Below, piece after piece: positions 24,988 through 34,238 of a stretch of 64,000 nucleotides of DNA. Position numbers and translations under genes: made by a program. The notes beneath the pieces were generated by a model that saw nothing but the letters and a program-made list of their open reading frames with translations, was not told the origin of the DNA and did no database searches. The stretch is taken from contig NZ_CP043420.1 in NCBI RefSeq assembly GCF_008247605.1, positions 2,728,001 through 2,792,000 on the forward strand. Direction: 5' to 3'. Each line of letters starts with the position of its first letter. The first letter of the stretch is position 1. The stretch comes from Kushneria phosphatilytica (GTDB taxonomy: Bacteria; Pseudomonadota; Gammaproteobacteria; Pseudomonadales; Halomonadaceae).

Positions 24988-26052
24988 ATGCAATGGTATC
25001 CCCTGAAGCTCTCTACTCCTCTGGCGCGCCAATGTTTTGGCGGCGAGCGGCTGCGCACCCGACTGGGCAAGGCGATTGATACTCAAAAGCGAGTGGCCGA
25101 AGCCTGGGAGGTCAGTGATGTCGAAGGCGCCAGCGCCCGGATTGAAAATGGTGAACTGGCGGGGCTGTCGCTCCACGATGTGTTCGAACAGCATAAAGAG
25201 GCATTGATGGGTCCACACTGGCAGGGACCGCCTCACTTCCCGCTGCTCTACAAGTTCATTGACGGTACCGGCATGTTACCGGTGCATGTACATGCCGATG
25301 ACGACACCGCGCGCCGTCAGGGCATCTGGCATCATGGCAAGACCGAAGCCTGGCATATCCTCTGGTGTGAACCTGGCGCCACCCTGCTGCTGGGTGTGAA
25401 AGCCGGCGTGACTCATGAACGGTTGCGGGAAGCGCTGTTGGCACAGGACTACGATACCGTCATGCACCGCTACTCGCTTCGTCCTGGTGATACCTTTTAT
25501 GTCCCGGCCGGCACCCTGCACTCCTTCGGCCCGGGCGTGGTGCTGGGAGAAATCCAGCAGACAGCCGACATCCTCGAGCAGGCGATGCCATGGGAGATGG
25601 CCGATGGAGCCCCTCTTTCGCAGGAACAGTGGGAGGCCAATATCGAGGCCACACTCGGTCAGCTCAATCTCGACCAGCAGAGTCAACCGCACCCGGGGCT
25701 GGTCATTCATGACGGTGAGCATATCGAGCGCCGGTTCTGCTGCGCCGGTCCATGGTTCGCCATGGAGCGTATCGTATTCACCCGGGGTTATCGCCGTTCA
25801 TTCGATCGGGCAGTGCTGCTCAGCAACCCGGATGCGCCGATCACCGTGCGCTGGGCCAACGGAGAGACGCAATTGCCACGCGCCGAAAGCCTGCTGCTCC
25901 CGGCAGCCCTCGGGGAGATCGAACTGGTCGGCAAGGGCGATGTCCTGATGCATTATGAACCCGACCTGGAACACGACGTTGTCGCGCCACTCATGGCTGC
26001 CGGTTACAGCCAGCATGAGATCGAACAGTTGGGTGATATCGGGGTCCGCTGA
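24988..26052 (+). CDS. manA: Mannose-6-phosphate isomerase, class I
   Basis: A 354-residue cupin-fold isomerase interconverting mannose 6-phosphate and fructose 6-phosphate with Zn. Metal ligands are visible in LPVHVHADDD, KTEAWHIL and PAGTLHSFGPGV. The N-terminal EAWEVSDVEGASARIENG and LLYKFID match class I enzymes of the shorter, Bacillus-like type. The ATG at 24988 gives the family start MQWYPLKL; an in-frame TTG eight codons earlier is less likely. No GDP-mannose genes lie next to it, so its pathway (surface polysaccharide or mannose use) is open. Confidence 0.88.
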   Translation: MQWYPLKLSTPLARQCFGGERLRTRLGKAIDTQKRVAEAWEVSDVEGASARIENGELAGLSLHDVFEQHKEALMGPHWQGPPHFPLLYKFIDGTGMLPVHVHADDDTARRQGIWHHGKTEAWHILWCEPGATLLLGVKAGVTHERLREALLAQDYDTVMHRYSLRPGDTFYVPAGTLHSFGPGVVLGEIQQTADILEQAMPWEMADGAPLSQEQWEANIEATLGQLNLDQQSQPHPGLVIHDGEHIERRFCCAGPWFAMERIVFTRGYRRSFDRAVLLSNPDAPITVRWANGETQLPRAESLLLPAALGEIELVGKGDVLMHYEPDLEHDVVAPLMAAGYSQHEIEQLGDIGVR

Positions 26053-26099
26053 TACCGGCAAAGCGACTGATGTCTCTGGGGCCATGCGCTACCGTCGAG

Positions 26100-26870
26100 T
26101 CAGCCTGCCAATAGCGTAAAGCGCTCGGCAGGGCACTCGGCGAGCGCATTCAGTGCCGGCCGGGCAAAGAAATACCCCTGTTGGCGCGTGACGCCATGAT
26201 CACGCAACCAGCGCGCCTCCTCGACCACTTCAATGCCCTCGGCGATCAGGCCGATACCCAGTTCACCGGCCAGTGCAATGGTGTTGCGCACCAGCGCCTG
26301 GCGCCGCGAATCACGATGGATGCCACGAATCAGCTGAAGATCGAGTTTGAGGGTGTCCGGCGTCAATTCGACCAGCAGATCGAGATTGGCATGACCGCTG
26401 CCAAAATCATCCAGCGACGTATGAAAGCCCATCTCCCGATAGGCCTCGACGATATGGCGGAGATGACCGCGATCACGAATACGTTCCGTCTCGGTGATCT
26501 CGAAGTTGAGCCGATCAACATGCCAGTTCAGTCGGTTGGCGGTGTCCAGAGTATTCCGGATACAGGCCGTCGGCTCATAAACCGCATTGGGCAGGAAGTT
26601 GATCGACAGGTTGACCGACATTCCAAGATCGCTGGCAAGCTCGATGGCACGTACCCGGCAGGCCTGATCGAAGCGGTAGAGCAGTCGATCATCCACCCGG
26701 GACAGAATGCTCAATGCCGACTCCCCACGGGGGCCACGCACCAGTGCCTCGTGCGTGACAATACGTTTTTCCTGCACATCCACGATGGGTTGAAAAGCCA
26801 TGGTAAAGGCAAAGGGTAATTCGGTATCACATCGCTTACAGTGACCGGCGACCCGGGCACAATTGGCCAT
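26100..26870 (-). CDS. Stand-alone EAL-domain c-di-GMP phosphodiesterase
   Basis: A 256-residue protein that is almost only an EAL domain. All main catalytic residues are present: EALVRG, SVNLSINFL (Asn), FEITETE (Glu), LDDFGSGHANLD (Asp pair), LKLDLQL (Lys), AEGIEV (Glu) and QQGYFFARP. It should hydrolyse c-di-GMP to pGpG in the cytoplasm. Before the domain, about 25 residues hold three Cys and a His (ANCARVAGHCKRCDTEL), a possible metal or redox site. The ATG at 26870 has TGGAG eight bases upstream. No membrane segment. Confidence 0.9.
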   Translation of the reverse strand: MANCARVAGHCKRCDTELPFAFTMAFQPIVDVQEKRIVTHEALVRGPRGESALSILSRVDDRLLYRFDQACRVRAIELASDLGMSVNLSINFLPNAVYEPTACIRNTLDTANRLNWHVDRLNFEITETERIRDRGHLRHIVEAYREMGFHTSLDDFGSGHANLDLLVELTPDTLKLDLQLIRGIHRDSRRQALVRNTIALAGELGIGLIAEGIEVVEEARWLRDHGVTRQQGYFFARPALNALAECPAERFTLLAG

Positions 26871-27029
26871 TGCGTCCACTCCAGTACAGATCCCTTGATC
26901 CGGTATGGACCAATATACCGGCACAGCGCCGGCGTCTATCTTCGAATTAACGGCTAACTGCCCTCAAACGTTAGGTCAAACAGCCCTGCCCTCACCGTTC
27001 GTGCGTCTTCCATGACAAGGAGAAAAGTC

Positions 27030-27989
27030 ATGTCCCTGCGCTGCGCCATTCTCGATGACTATCAGCGAACTGCCCGCTCCCGGGCCAACTGGCAGGCGCT
27101 CGAAGATCGCATCGATATCACGGTTTTCAGCGATCATCTGGCACAGGACAGCGCCGTCATCGCGCGACTGAGGCCCTTCGACATTCTGGTTATCATGCGT
27201 GAGCGGACCCCCCTCACTGCCGAGCGGCTGGCAGGACTGCCGAATCTACGGCTGATCGTGACTTCAGGGATGCGCAATGCCGGGATCGATCTCGTGGCCG
27301 CTCGCCAACTCGGCATCACGGTCTGTGGCACCGGGGGCGACAGTCGCCCGCCGACCGAGCTGAGCTGGGCCCTGATCCTCGGCCTGGCACGCCATCTGAC
27401 CACCGAACACACCGCCATGCGCACCAACGGGCCCTGGCAACAAACGGTCGGCATGACCCTCGCCGGACGTACCCTCGGACTGGTAGGGCTGGGCAATATC
27501 GGCGCTCGCATGGCGCGCATCGCACAGGCCTTCGAGATGCCTGTCATGGCCTGGAGCGAACATCTCACCCGGGAGCGCTGCCATGAATTCAATGTCACGC
27601 TCGCTTCATCGCTGAGTGAACTGCTCGAACGCAGCGATATCGTCTCGCTCCATCTCAAACTGAGTGATCGCACCCGCGGTCTGCTCGGTTCCGACGAGAT
27701 CGCCCGAATGAAACCTTCGGCGTTGCTGATCAACACTTCGCGCGCCGCAATCGTCGATCAGCAGGCGATGATTCGAGCACTGGAGCACGGCACCATTGCC
27801 GGCGCCGGGCTGGATGTGTTCGAGCAGGAGCCACTGCCTGACGATCATATCCTGCGGAGGCTATCCAATGTTCTGACCACCCCTCATCTTGGCTATGTCG
27901 CTGATACCAACTACACCACCTACTTTCGTGAAGCGGTCGAGGATATAGAAGCCTTTCTGGCCGGTACGCCGATTCGCGAACTCGCCTGA
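27030..27989 (+). CDS. D-2-hydroxyacid dehydrogenase family protein
   Basis: A 319-residue NAD(P)-dependent oxidoreductase of the D-isomer 2-hydroxyacid dehydrogenase family. The Rossmann motif is [16 protein letters not shown], followed by the substrate-binding [20 protein letters not shown], the Glu in [10 protein letters not shown] and the catalytic His in LTTPHLGYV. The substrate is unknown. The ATG at 27030 is right because AAGGAG lies seven bases upstream, and an earlier ATG at 27012 precedes that site. It is followed closely by argC on the same strand. Confidence 0.9.
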   Translation: MSLRCAILDDYQRTARSRANWQALEDRIDITVFSDHLAQDSAVIARLRPFDILVIMRERTPLTAERLAGLPNLRLIVTSGMRNAGIDLVAARQLGITVCGTGGDSRPPTELSWALILGLARHLTTEHTAMRTNGPWQQTVGMTLAGRTLGLVGLGNIGARMARIAQAFEMPVMAWSEHLTRERCHEFNVTLASSLSELLERSDIVSLHLKLSDRTRGLLGSDEIARMKPSALLINTSRAAIVDQQAMIRALEHGTIAGAGLDVFEQEPLPDDHILRRLSNVLTTPHLGYVADTNYTTYFREAVEDIEAFLAGTPIRELA

Positions 27990-28057
27990 TGCCATGGCAT
28001 CCATCGGGCGATGGCGTCACAATGAGTCCGATGAGTTTTATCGCAAGCGAGGCAAGC

Positions 28058-29020
28058 ATGGCATTTCAGGTCTATGTGGATGGACAGGAAGGCACCACCG
28101 GTCTCAGGCTGATCGACTATCTGACCGGTCGCGATGATATCGAACTGCTGCGCATCGACAGTGAGCGCCGTCGCGACCGCGACGAACGAGCCCGCTTGCT
28201 CAACAATGCCGATATCGCCTTTCTCTGTCTGCCGGATGATGCCTCGCGCGAGGCCGCAAGCCTGGTCGAGAACCCCGACACCTGCATCATTGATGCCAGT
28301 ACCGCCTTTCGCACGGACCCGGAGTGGGTCTATGGTCTGCCGGAGCTGGTTCCCGAGCAGCGCGAACGTCTTCGCACCGGCAAGCGCATTGCCAATGTCG
28401 GCTGCCACGCCAGCGCCTTTATCATGCTGGTGCGTCCGCTGGTCGACGCCGGCATACTGCCACCGGATTATCCGCTTTCGGCCTTTTCACTGACCGGCTA
28501 CAGCGGTGGTGGCAAGCGCATGATCGCCGAATACGAATCAGGCGGCAGCAGCGAGCAGCTCGCCGCACCTCGCCCCTATGCCCTGAATCTGGCACACAAG
28601 CATCTGCCGGAGATGCGGCTTCACGGGGGCCTGACGCGCGATCCGGTCTTCAACCCGGTGGTCGGCCCTTTCCTGAAAGGACTCGCTGTCACCATCCCGC
28701 TGCATGTCGCCGAGTTGGCCCCAGGCACGAATGCCACCACGCTCCACGCCATCTACCGCGACCGTTACGGCGACGAACCGTTCATGCGTGTCATGGCGCT
28801 GGATGACGATGAGCACAACCTCGATCGCGGCTTCTTCGACGTCCAGGGGTGTAACGATACCAATCGGGCTGATCTGTTTGTCTTCGGCGGTGCCGAACGG
28901 CTCAATCTCACCCTGCGCATGGATAACCTTGGCAAGGGCGCTGCTGGCGCTGCCGTGCAGAACATGAACATCCATCTCGGCCTTGACGAGACGACCGGCC
29001 TGACCCGCACCACGACCTGA
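28058..29020 (+). CDS. argC: N-acetyl-gamma-glutamyl-phosphate reductase, type 2
   Basis: A 320-residue arginine-biosynthesis enzyme reducing N-acetylglutamyl phosphate with NADPH. It is the shorter type 2 Arg[16 protein letters not shown] near the start, the nucleophile Cys in [12 protein letters not shown], then [13 protein letters not shown], and [15 protein letters not shown] at the end. The start at the ATG at 28058 follows GCGAGGCAAGC and matches the short family N-terminus (MAFQVYVDG). It is 68 bases after the dehydrogenase gene. Confidence 0.93.
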   Translation: MAFQVYVDGQEGTTGLRLIDYLTGRDDIELLRIDSERRRDRDERARLLNNADIAFLCLPDDASREAASLVENPDTCIIDASTAFRTDPEWVYGLPELVPEQRERLRTGKRIANVGCHASAFIMLVRPLVDAGILPPDYPLSAFSLTGYSGGGKRMIAEYESGGSSEQLAAPRPYALNLAHKHLPEMRLHGGLTRDPVFNPVVGPFLKGLAVTIPLHVAELAPGTNATTLHAIYRDRYGDEPFMRVMALDDDEHNLDRGFFDVQGCNDTNRADLFVFGGAERLNLTLRMDNLGKGAAGAAVQNMNIHLGLDETTGLTRTTT

Positions 29021-29151
29021 CCATCCGGCCATTGCCGCCCTGCGTCCCCGCCGGGCGGCACCGATTTCCTCGTCATCTGCGCAAAGTGCATTACGCTGTG
29101 GTCAGAAGCGGTGAAAACACCGATATTCATTGCGACCACAAGGCGAGCGTC

Positions 29152-30741
29152 ATGGCACAGGATGAAACCCGGGATTACGCATCCGCTCCGGCGGCCGACA
29201 ACACCACCATGTTTTTGTTCGGCGCCAGCGGCGATCTGGCCAAGCGGCTGCTGATTCCCTCCCTGTACAACCTCGATCGGGAAGGATTGCTCGACCCGAA
29301 CATGGAAATCGTCGGCGTTGATATCAGCGAAGGCGACGATGACAGTTTTCGTGACAGTCTGACCGACTTTATTGCCGAAAAGGCGGCCGACAAACATGCC
29401 GAGGGCGGCGGCAATGGACTGGACGAGACGCATTGGCGCGAGTTCTCGCAACGGTTGCACTACATGCAGGGTGATTTCACCGAGGACGAGACCTTCCAGC
29501 GGATCGAGGAGTACATCGGACAGCGTGAGGGCAAGAACGCGCTGTTCTATCTGGCCACGGCCCCCCGCTTCTTTGCTGAAATCGCGGAAAATCTGGGGCA
29601 GGCCGGATTGCTGAAGGAGAGCAGTGATAGCTATCGGCGGGTCGTGGTCGAGAAGCCCTTCGGTCGTGATCTGGAATCGGCTCGCGAGCTCAATGCCCGT
29701 CTGCTCTCCGTGATGCAGGAAGAGCAGATCTATCGTATTGATCATTTTCTGGGCAAGGAGACCGTCCAGAACATCTTGGTGGCTCGCTTCGCCAACGTGC
29801 TGTTCGAACCCTTCTGGAACAATCACTATATCGATCATATCCAGATCACGGCCGCCGAGACAGTCGGTGTCGAACAGCGGGCTGCCTTCTATGACAAGAA
29901 CGGCGCCCTGCGCGACATGGTGCCCAATCATCTCTTCCAACTGCTGGCCATGGTCGCCATCGAGCCCCCGGCCTCCTTCAGTGCCGACGCCCTGCGCAGC
30001 GAAAAGGCCAAGGTGCTGGGCGCTATCCGACCGTGGTCAAAGGAGGATGCCCGGGACAATTCGGTACGCGGTCAATACCGGGCCGGCAATATCAAGGGTG
30101 AATCGGTTCCCGGCTACCGTGAAGAGCCCGGTGTGGACGAGAACAGCAATACCGAAACCTATGCCGGCATGAAAGTCATGGTCGACAACTGGCGCTGGGT
30201 CGGTGTGCCCTTCTATCTGCGTACCGGCAAGCGCATGAGCGCCCGTGATACCGAAATCACCATCTGCTTCAAGCCGGCGCCTTACGCCCAGTTCCGCAAC
30301 ACTGACAATACCAATGTCGATCAGCTCGGCTCCAATTACCTGGTGATCCAGATCCAGCCCAACGAAGGGCTCTGGTTCGACTTCCAGGCCAAGCGCCCCG
30401 GGCCGACACTGGATATGGATACCATCAAGATGGGCTTCGCCTACAAGGACTTCTACGACCTGCCGGCGACAACCGGCTATGAAACGCTGGTCTATGACTG
30501 TCTGACCGGCGACCAGATGCTGTTTCAGCGGGTCGACACCATCGAGAACGGCTGGCGTGCCGTACAGCCTTTCCTGGATGCCTGGGAAGAGGATGACAGC
30601 GTTGACGGCTACGCAGCCGGCGAGGATGGCCCCGAAAGTGCCCACGAGATGCTCCGGCGCGACGGCCGTGAATGGCACAAGGTTGGTGAAGTCACCGGCC
30701 CCGGCAAGGCGCCGATCCCCGGTGGACAGCGACGCAAGTGA
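29152..30741 (+). CDS. zwf: Glucose-6-phosphate 1-dehydrogenase
   Basis: A 529-residue enzyme, about 40 residues longer than typical bacterial Zwf because of its C-terminal tail and small insertions. The NADP site is MFLFGASGDLAKRLLIPSLY (from about residue 20), and the active-site signature RIDHFLGKE lies at about 195-203. It oxidises glucose 6-phosphate to 6-phosphogluconolactone, feeding the Entner-Doudoroff or pentose phosphate route. The ATG at 29152 follows AAGGCGAGC. The usual partners pgl and edd are absent; a chorismate mutase gene follows 22 bases later. Confidence 0.96.
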   Translation: MAQDETRDYASAPAADNTTMFLFGASGDLAKRLLIPSLYNLDREGLLDPNMEIVGVDISEGDDDSFRDSLTDFIAEKAADKHAEGGGNGLDETHWREFSQRLHYMQGDFTEDETFQRIEEYIGQREGKNALFYLATAPRFFAEIAENLGQAGLLKESSDSYRRVVVEKPFGRDLESARELNARLLSVMQEEQIYRIDHFLGKETVQNILVARFANVLFEPFWNNHYIDHIQITAAETVGVEQRAAFYDKNGALRDMVPNHLFQLLAMVAIEPPASFSADALRSEKAKVLGAIRPWSKEDARDNSVRGQYRAGNIKGESVPGYREEPGVDENSNTETYAGMKVMVDNWRWVGVPFYLRTGKRMSARDTEITICFKPAPYAQFRNTDNTNVDQLGSNYLVIQIQPNEGLWFDFQAKRPGPTLDMDTIKMGFAYKDFYDLPATTGYETLVYDCLTGDQMLFQRVDTIENGWRAVQPFLDAWEEDDSVDGYAAGEDGPESAHEMLRRDGREWHKVGEVTGPGKAPIPGGQRRK

Positions 30742-30763
30742 ATTTCTCGCCAGGAGAGCCGAA

Positions 30764-31063
30764 TTGAGCGAAGTGCACCACTGCCAGTCTCTGGAAGAGG
30801 TACGCCAGCATATCAACCGTATCGACCATGAGATCGTCGCCCTGATCGCCGAGCGCGGCCAGTATGTCGATCAGGCAGCCGGCTTCAAGCGCGATGAGCA
30901 GGAAGTAAAAGCGCCTCAGCGCGTTGAGCATGTCATCGCAAGGGTGCGCACCATAGCTGGAGAACAGCAGGCTGACCCCGAAGTGGTTGAGAAGGTTTAT
31001 CGAGCCATGATCTCGGCCTTCATTGAGGCCGAGATGCGTACCCACCAGGGCCACAACGACTGA
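30764..31063 (+). CDS. Chorismate mutase, AroQ class (TTG start)
   Basis: A 99-residue all-helical chorismate mutase-like protein: EVRQHINRIDHEIVALIAER, then GQYVDQAAGFK and VEKVYRAMISAFIEAEMR. Arg, Lys and Glu residues typical of the AroQ active site are present. Small mutases of this type make prephenate or, in PchB-like forms, act as isochorismate lyases; sequence does not separate these. I choose the TTG at 30764 because CAGGAG lies seven to eight bases upstream. It probably shares the zwf transcript, an unusual pairing. Confidence 0.82.
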   Translation: MSEVHHCQSLEEVRQHINRIDHEIVALIAERGQYVDQAAGFKRDEQEVKAPQRVEHVIARVRTIAGEQQADPEVVEKVYRAMISAFIEAEMRTHQGHND

Positions 31064-31083
31064 TTGCTTTCGTGATCAGGCAG

Positions 31084-31115
31084 AAAAACAGGGAGGGCGC
31101 GCCCTCCCTGTTTCG
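31084..31115. terminator. Bidirectional intrinsic terminator
   Basis: The perfect 28-base palindrome AAACAGGGAGGGC/GCCCTCCCTGTTT (31086-31113) lies between the convergent chorismate mutase and epimerase genes. A-residues on the left give a five-T run for leftward transcripts; rightward transcripts get TTT. Confidence 0.85.
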
Positions 31116-31178
31116 TCAACCCGAAAACCGGACACGTCAGCGGCCCTTCTGCAGAACCGCTTCTGCCGTGTACCAGGG

Positions 31179-32069
31179 TTATTGATCCAGCTCGTCCCGC
31201 CAGGAATGCTGTGGCACAAAACCAACCAGACGGCGCGCCTTCCCATTGCTGTAAAAGGTCTCGAACTCACCCATCTGGCGCTTGAGCGGCACCTCCGGGT
31301 AGAAACGCTCGATCACCTCGGCACTGGTCAGACCTACCGATAGATCGTCATTGGCCACGTTGAACACCTGATAGCCCAGTCCGTCCGTTTTCAGACAGCA
31401 ATCGACCATCCGGCCCAGGTCGCGGGCATCGATATAGGCAAAAATGTTACGGCGGCGCAGGGCAGGATCATCCATGAACGCCGGAAACTTCTCGCGATAC
31501 TCATGGGGTTCGATCACGTTGTTGATGCGCAGACCGTAGATATCGATACCCGAACGCGCCTGAAAGGAACGCGCGGTGACCTCGTTGACCACCTTGCTCA
31601 TGGCGTAGCTGTCCTGCGGAACAGTGGGGTGGTCTTCATCCACCGGCAGATATTCCGGTTTTTTCTCACCGTCGGCAAAGCAGATCCCGTAGGTGGTTTC
31701 GCTGGAGGCGAAAATGACCTTGGGAATACCCAGTTTGGTAGCGGCATCCAGTACGTTGTAGGTGCTCAGTGTATTGATGCGCCAGGTCTCATTGTCCGGC
31801 CGGTGCAAAATGGCCGGTATGGCCGCGAAATGGACGATGGCATCGTAATGTGGCACGCCAGTGCCCGGTGTCAGCTCATCAAGGCTGGCGTAGGCCCGGC
31901 AGGCGTTGAAGACCTGACCTGCGTCGGTCAGATCGGTGGTCAGGTGCGCGATACCGGGCGTGTCGGACATCGCCCAGTCCAGATTGGTGACCCGGTGGCC
32001 CTGATCGCGAAGATAAGCGGTCGCATGACGGCCGGCCTTGCCGCTCCCACCCGTAAACAGAATGCGCAT
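31179..32069 (-). CDS. NAD-dependent epimerase/dehydratase (extended SDR)
   Basis: A 296-residue extended short-chain dehydrogenase. The NAD motif is TGGSGKAGRHATAYL; HFAAIPAILHRPDNE follows, and the catalytic Tyr-Lys is in QDSYAMSKVVNE, with Ser/Thr in FASSETTYGI. It resembles sugar-nucleotide epimerases and uronate dehydrogenase-like proteins, and the substrate cannot be assigned. It lies 83 bases after the eutC-like gene on the same strand, so it might be co-transcribed with the ectoine-type genes. A terminator follows at 31084-31115. Confidence 0.85.
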   Translation of the reverse strand: MRILFTGGSGKAGRHATAYLRDQGHRVTNLDWAMSDTPGIAHLTTDLTDAGQVFNACRAYASLDELTPGTGVPHYDAIVHFAAIPAILHRPDNETWRINTLSTYNVLDAATKLGIPKVIFASSETTYGICFADGEKKPEYLPVDEDHPTVPQDSYAMSKVVNEVTARSFQARSGIDIYGLRINNVIEPHEYREKFPAFMDDPALRRRNIFAYIDARDLGRMVDCCLKTDGLGYQVFNVANDDLSVGLTSAEVIERFYPEVPLKRQMGEFETFYSNGKARRLVGFVPQHSWRDELDQ

Positions 32070-32152
32070 GAGGTGTCCCGATTGATGAAACGATCATGAC
32101 ACTCTAGCAAGGAACGAACTGACCCGCCGCCAGCACCAGGCCTCTCTGCGCC

Positions 32153-33100
32153 CTATGCCACCAGCTTTTTCAGTGCAAACCCGGCAATGGCGGTGTCCTG
32201 CACCCCGGTACCGGTCAGGTCGCAAACGGTGATCTGGTCAGATGAGGTACGCGGTCCCTGACCGGAGGCAATCACCCGGCCCAGCTCAAGCACCTCGAAA
32301 GGCGGGACATGGCCGGCGTATGCCTTGAGTTCGCCATTGTGCTCGCTCTGGGCGCGCGTATCGGCCACAAAGGTATCGGCCCGTTCCATCACTGAAGTAT
32401 CCAGTTCGCGCTTCTCGGGGCTGTCAGACCCCATGGCGGTGACATGCACGCCTTTGGGCAGATGGGCGCCATCCAGTATCGGCCGTTTCGCCGGCGTCGT
32501 GGTCACGATGATATCGGCGTCACGGCAGGCTGCAGCGATATCGTCATGCACATTGACGCTCAGACCGTAGTCACGGCGCATGCGCTCGGCATAACCTTCT
32601 GCCTTGTCACGATCCCGAGCCCAGACATCAAGCGTGTCGATATCGCGCACCAGTTTGAGCGCTGCAATCTGCAACTCGGCCTGAACACCGGCCCCCAGTA
32701 CAGTGGCACGACGACTGTCGCTTCTGGCGAGATGTTTCGCTGCAATGGCCCCCGCCAGTGCGGTACGCACATCGGTCAGATACCCCTCGTCGAACAGTAC
32801 CGCCTCAACCAGCCCGGTCTTCGCCGAGAAAACGATCATCAACCCGTTGAGGCTGGGCAATCCAAGCTTCGGGTTATCGAAAAAACCGGGACTGACCTTG
32901 ATGGCGAAACTGTCGTTACCACGAATATGAGCCGTTTTGACGTCGACTTCGCCGTTGGACTCCTCGATCGGCATCGACAGGATGGGCGGCTGAACCACGC
33001 TGCCCTCTCCGAGCGCCCGAAAACCGGCCTCGACCGCCGACAGCGCCTCGTGATCGAGCTGCACCACCGCGCTGATCTGTTCGCGATTGTAGAGTTCCAC
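32153..33100 (-). CDS. eutC: Ornithine cyclodeaminase/mu-crystallin family protein, EutC-like
   Basis: A 315-residue NAD-binding protein of the ornithine cyclodeaminase family. The substrate Lys lies in SFAIKVSPGFF (about 68), the Rossmann loop is VLGAGVQAELQ (about 134-144), and TVCDLTGTGVQDTAIA, with the catalytic-type Asp, is near the end. With the EutB-like gene 27 bases upstream it matches the eutB-eutC pair of hydroxyectoine catabolic loci. The pair is thought to process a hydroxylated intermediate toward an oxo acid. The EutC name is an inference from the pair, since close relatives act as alanine dehydrogenases or cyclodeaminases. Confidence 0.78.
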   Translation of the reverse strand: MELYNREQISAVVQLDHEALSAVEAGFRALGEGSVVQPPILSMPIEESNGEVDVKTAHIRGNDSFAIKVSPGFFDNPKLGLPSLNGLMIVFSAKTGLVEAVLFDEGYLTDVRTALAGAIAAKHLARSDSRRATVLGAGVQAELQIAALKLVRDIDTLDVWARDRDKAEGYAERMRRDYGLSVNVHDDIAAACRDADIIVTTTPAKRPILDGAHLPKGVHVTAMGSDSPEKRELDTSVMERADTFVADTRAQSEHNGELKAYAGHVPPFEVLELGRVIASGQGPRTSSDQITVCDLTGTGVQDTAIAGFALKKLVA

Positions 33101-33127
33101 ACTGCCTCCCTGCTGTTCGATAAACTG

Positions 33128-34111
33128 TCAGTCAGCGGCCATGTCGCGGGCACGCATGAAAGTATCGGCATCGATACCATTGCCGGAAACAATCAGCGCC
33201 ACCCGCTGGCCGCGGATATCGAGACGATGCTCTTCCAGAGCAGCCACGCCGATTGCGGCCGCTCCCTCTACCAGCATCTTCTCCTGTTCGAAAAAGTGCA
33301 CCATGGCCCGCGCGATAGCGGGCTCGGACACCTGGAAATGACGATCCATGACCTCGCGCACCAGTGCGAAGGTCACGCGATTCTCCAGACCAATGCCGCC
33401 TCCCAGCGAATCTGCCAGACTCTCCTGCTCTTCGACGGCCACCGGATGGCCGACCGCCAGGCTCTCGATCATTGCTGCCCCGGCCATCATGCTGATGCCA
33501 TTGACCTGTACTGCCGGATTGATGCCCTTGACCGCACGGCCAATGCCCCCCAGCAGCCCCCCGCCGGAAAGACCGATCAGCACCTGATCCAGCTCGGGCA
33601 GATCCTCCATCAGCTCCAGGCCGATGGTACCCTGCCCGGCGGTAATCAGTGGGTCGTCGAACGGCTCGATCAGCGCCATGCCCTCCTCGTCCACCAGCCG
33701 GCGCGCCTCGACAAAAGCGTCGTCCTGTGAACGGCCGATGACTCGCGCTTCGGCCCCCAGCGCCTCGATCGCTGCCACCTTGTTGCGCGGTACCAGCTCG
33801 GAAACGCAGATAATCGCCCGTGCGCCCAACCGGGCAGCCGCCCAGGCCACAGCCCGACCATGATTGCCGGTCGAAGCGGTGGTGACGCCACGCTCAAGCT
33901 GAGCCGAGTCGAGTGCCGCAATGCAGTTGAGTGCACCACGCAGCTTGAAGGCACCAGTAGGCTGCAGCGTCTCGAGCTTGAGATAAACCTCGGCTTCGAA
34001 ACGCGCCGACAGCGCATGAGAGCGAATCAATGGTGTTCTCGCTGCCTGCCCGGCGATTCGGGCACGAGCAAGATAGATATCGTGAAGGGTCACGGGCAGA
34101 TTGCGGGACAT
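33128..34111 (-). CDS. eutB: Threonine/serine dehydratase family PLP enzyme, EutB-like
   Basis: A 327-residue fold type II PLP enzyme. The cofactor Lys is K56 in PTGAFKLRGA; ASTGNHGRAVAWAA binds the substrate and GLSGGGLLGGIGRA is the phosphate-binding glycine loop. It removes ammonia from a hydroxy amino acid. It is the first gene of the eutB-eutC pair, and the neighbouring dehydrogenase gene fits hydroxyectoine use, but a catabolic threonine dehydratase or hydroxyaspartate lyase would look similar. doeA and doeB, which open the ectoine ring, are not in the window. Confidence 0.8.
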   Translation of the reverse strand: MSRNLPVTLHDIYLARARIAGQAARTPLIRSHALSARFEAEVYLKLETLQPTGAFKLRGALNCIAALDSAQLERGVTTASTGNHGRAVAWAAARLGARAIICVSELVPRNKVAAIEALGAEARVIGRSQDDAFVEARRLVDEEGMALIEPFDDPLITAGQGTIGLELMEDLPELDQVLIGLSGGGLLGGIGRAVKGINPAVQVNGISMMAGAAMIESLAVGHPVAVEEQESLADSLGGGIGLENRVTFALVREVMDRHFQVSEPAIARAMVHFFEQEKMLVEGAAAIGVAALEEHRLDIRGQRVALIVSGNGIDADTFMRARDMAAD

Positions 34112-34165
34112 GAGACTCCCTGAAGGCCTCGGGCAATGGCCGGTAAATATCGGATCAGAGGCTCA

Positions 34166-34192
34166 CCGCAACCCCCCCTCATGGGGCTGCGG
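34166..34192 (-). terminator. Hairpin between the aldehyde dehydrogenase gene and eutB
   Basis: CCGCA-A-CCCC pairs with GGGG-C-TGCGG with one mismatch. It lies in the 127 bases after the leftward aldehyde dehydrogenase gene and before eutB. No T-run is present, so it may be a partial terminator or RNA-stability element. Confidence 0.35.
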
Positions 34193-34238
34193 CAAGCATG
34201 CTTCATACCGGAAGAGGGTGCTGCGAGCGACAGGTCTC

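Noticed and set aside
28765..29940. 391-codon open frame on the minus strand
   Set aside because: Antisense to argC and zwf, both well conserved.
32444..33730. 428-codon open frame on the plus strand
   Set aside because: It lies fully antisense to the eutC-like and eutB-like genes, whose motifs are clear. The His/Arg/Gln-rich translation is typical of a high-GC shadow frame.
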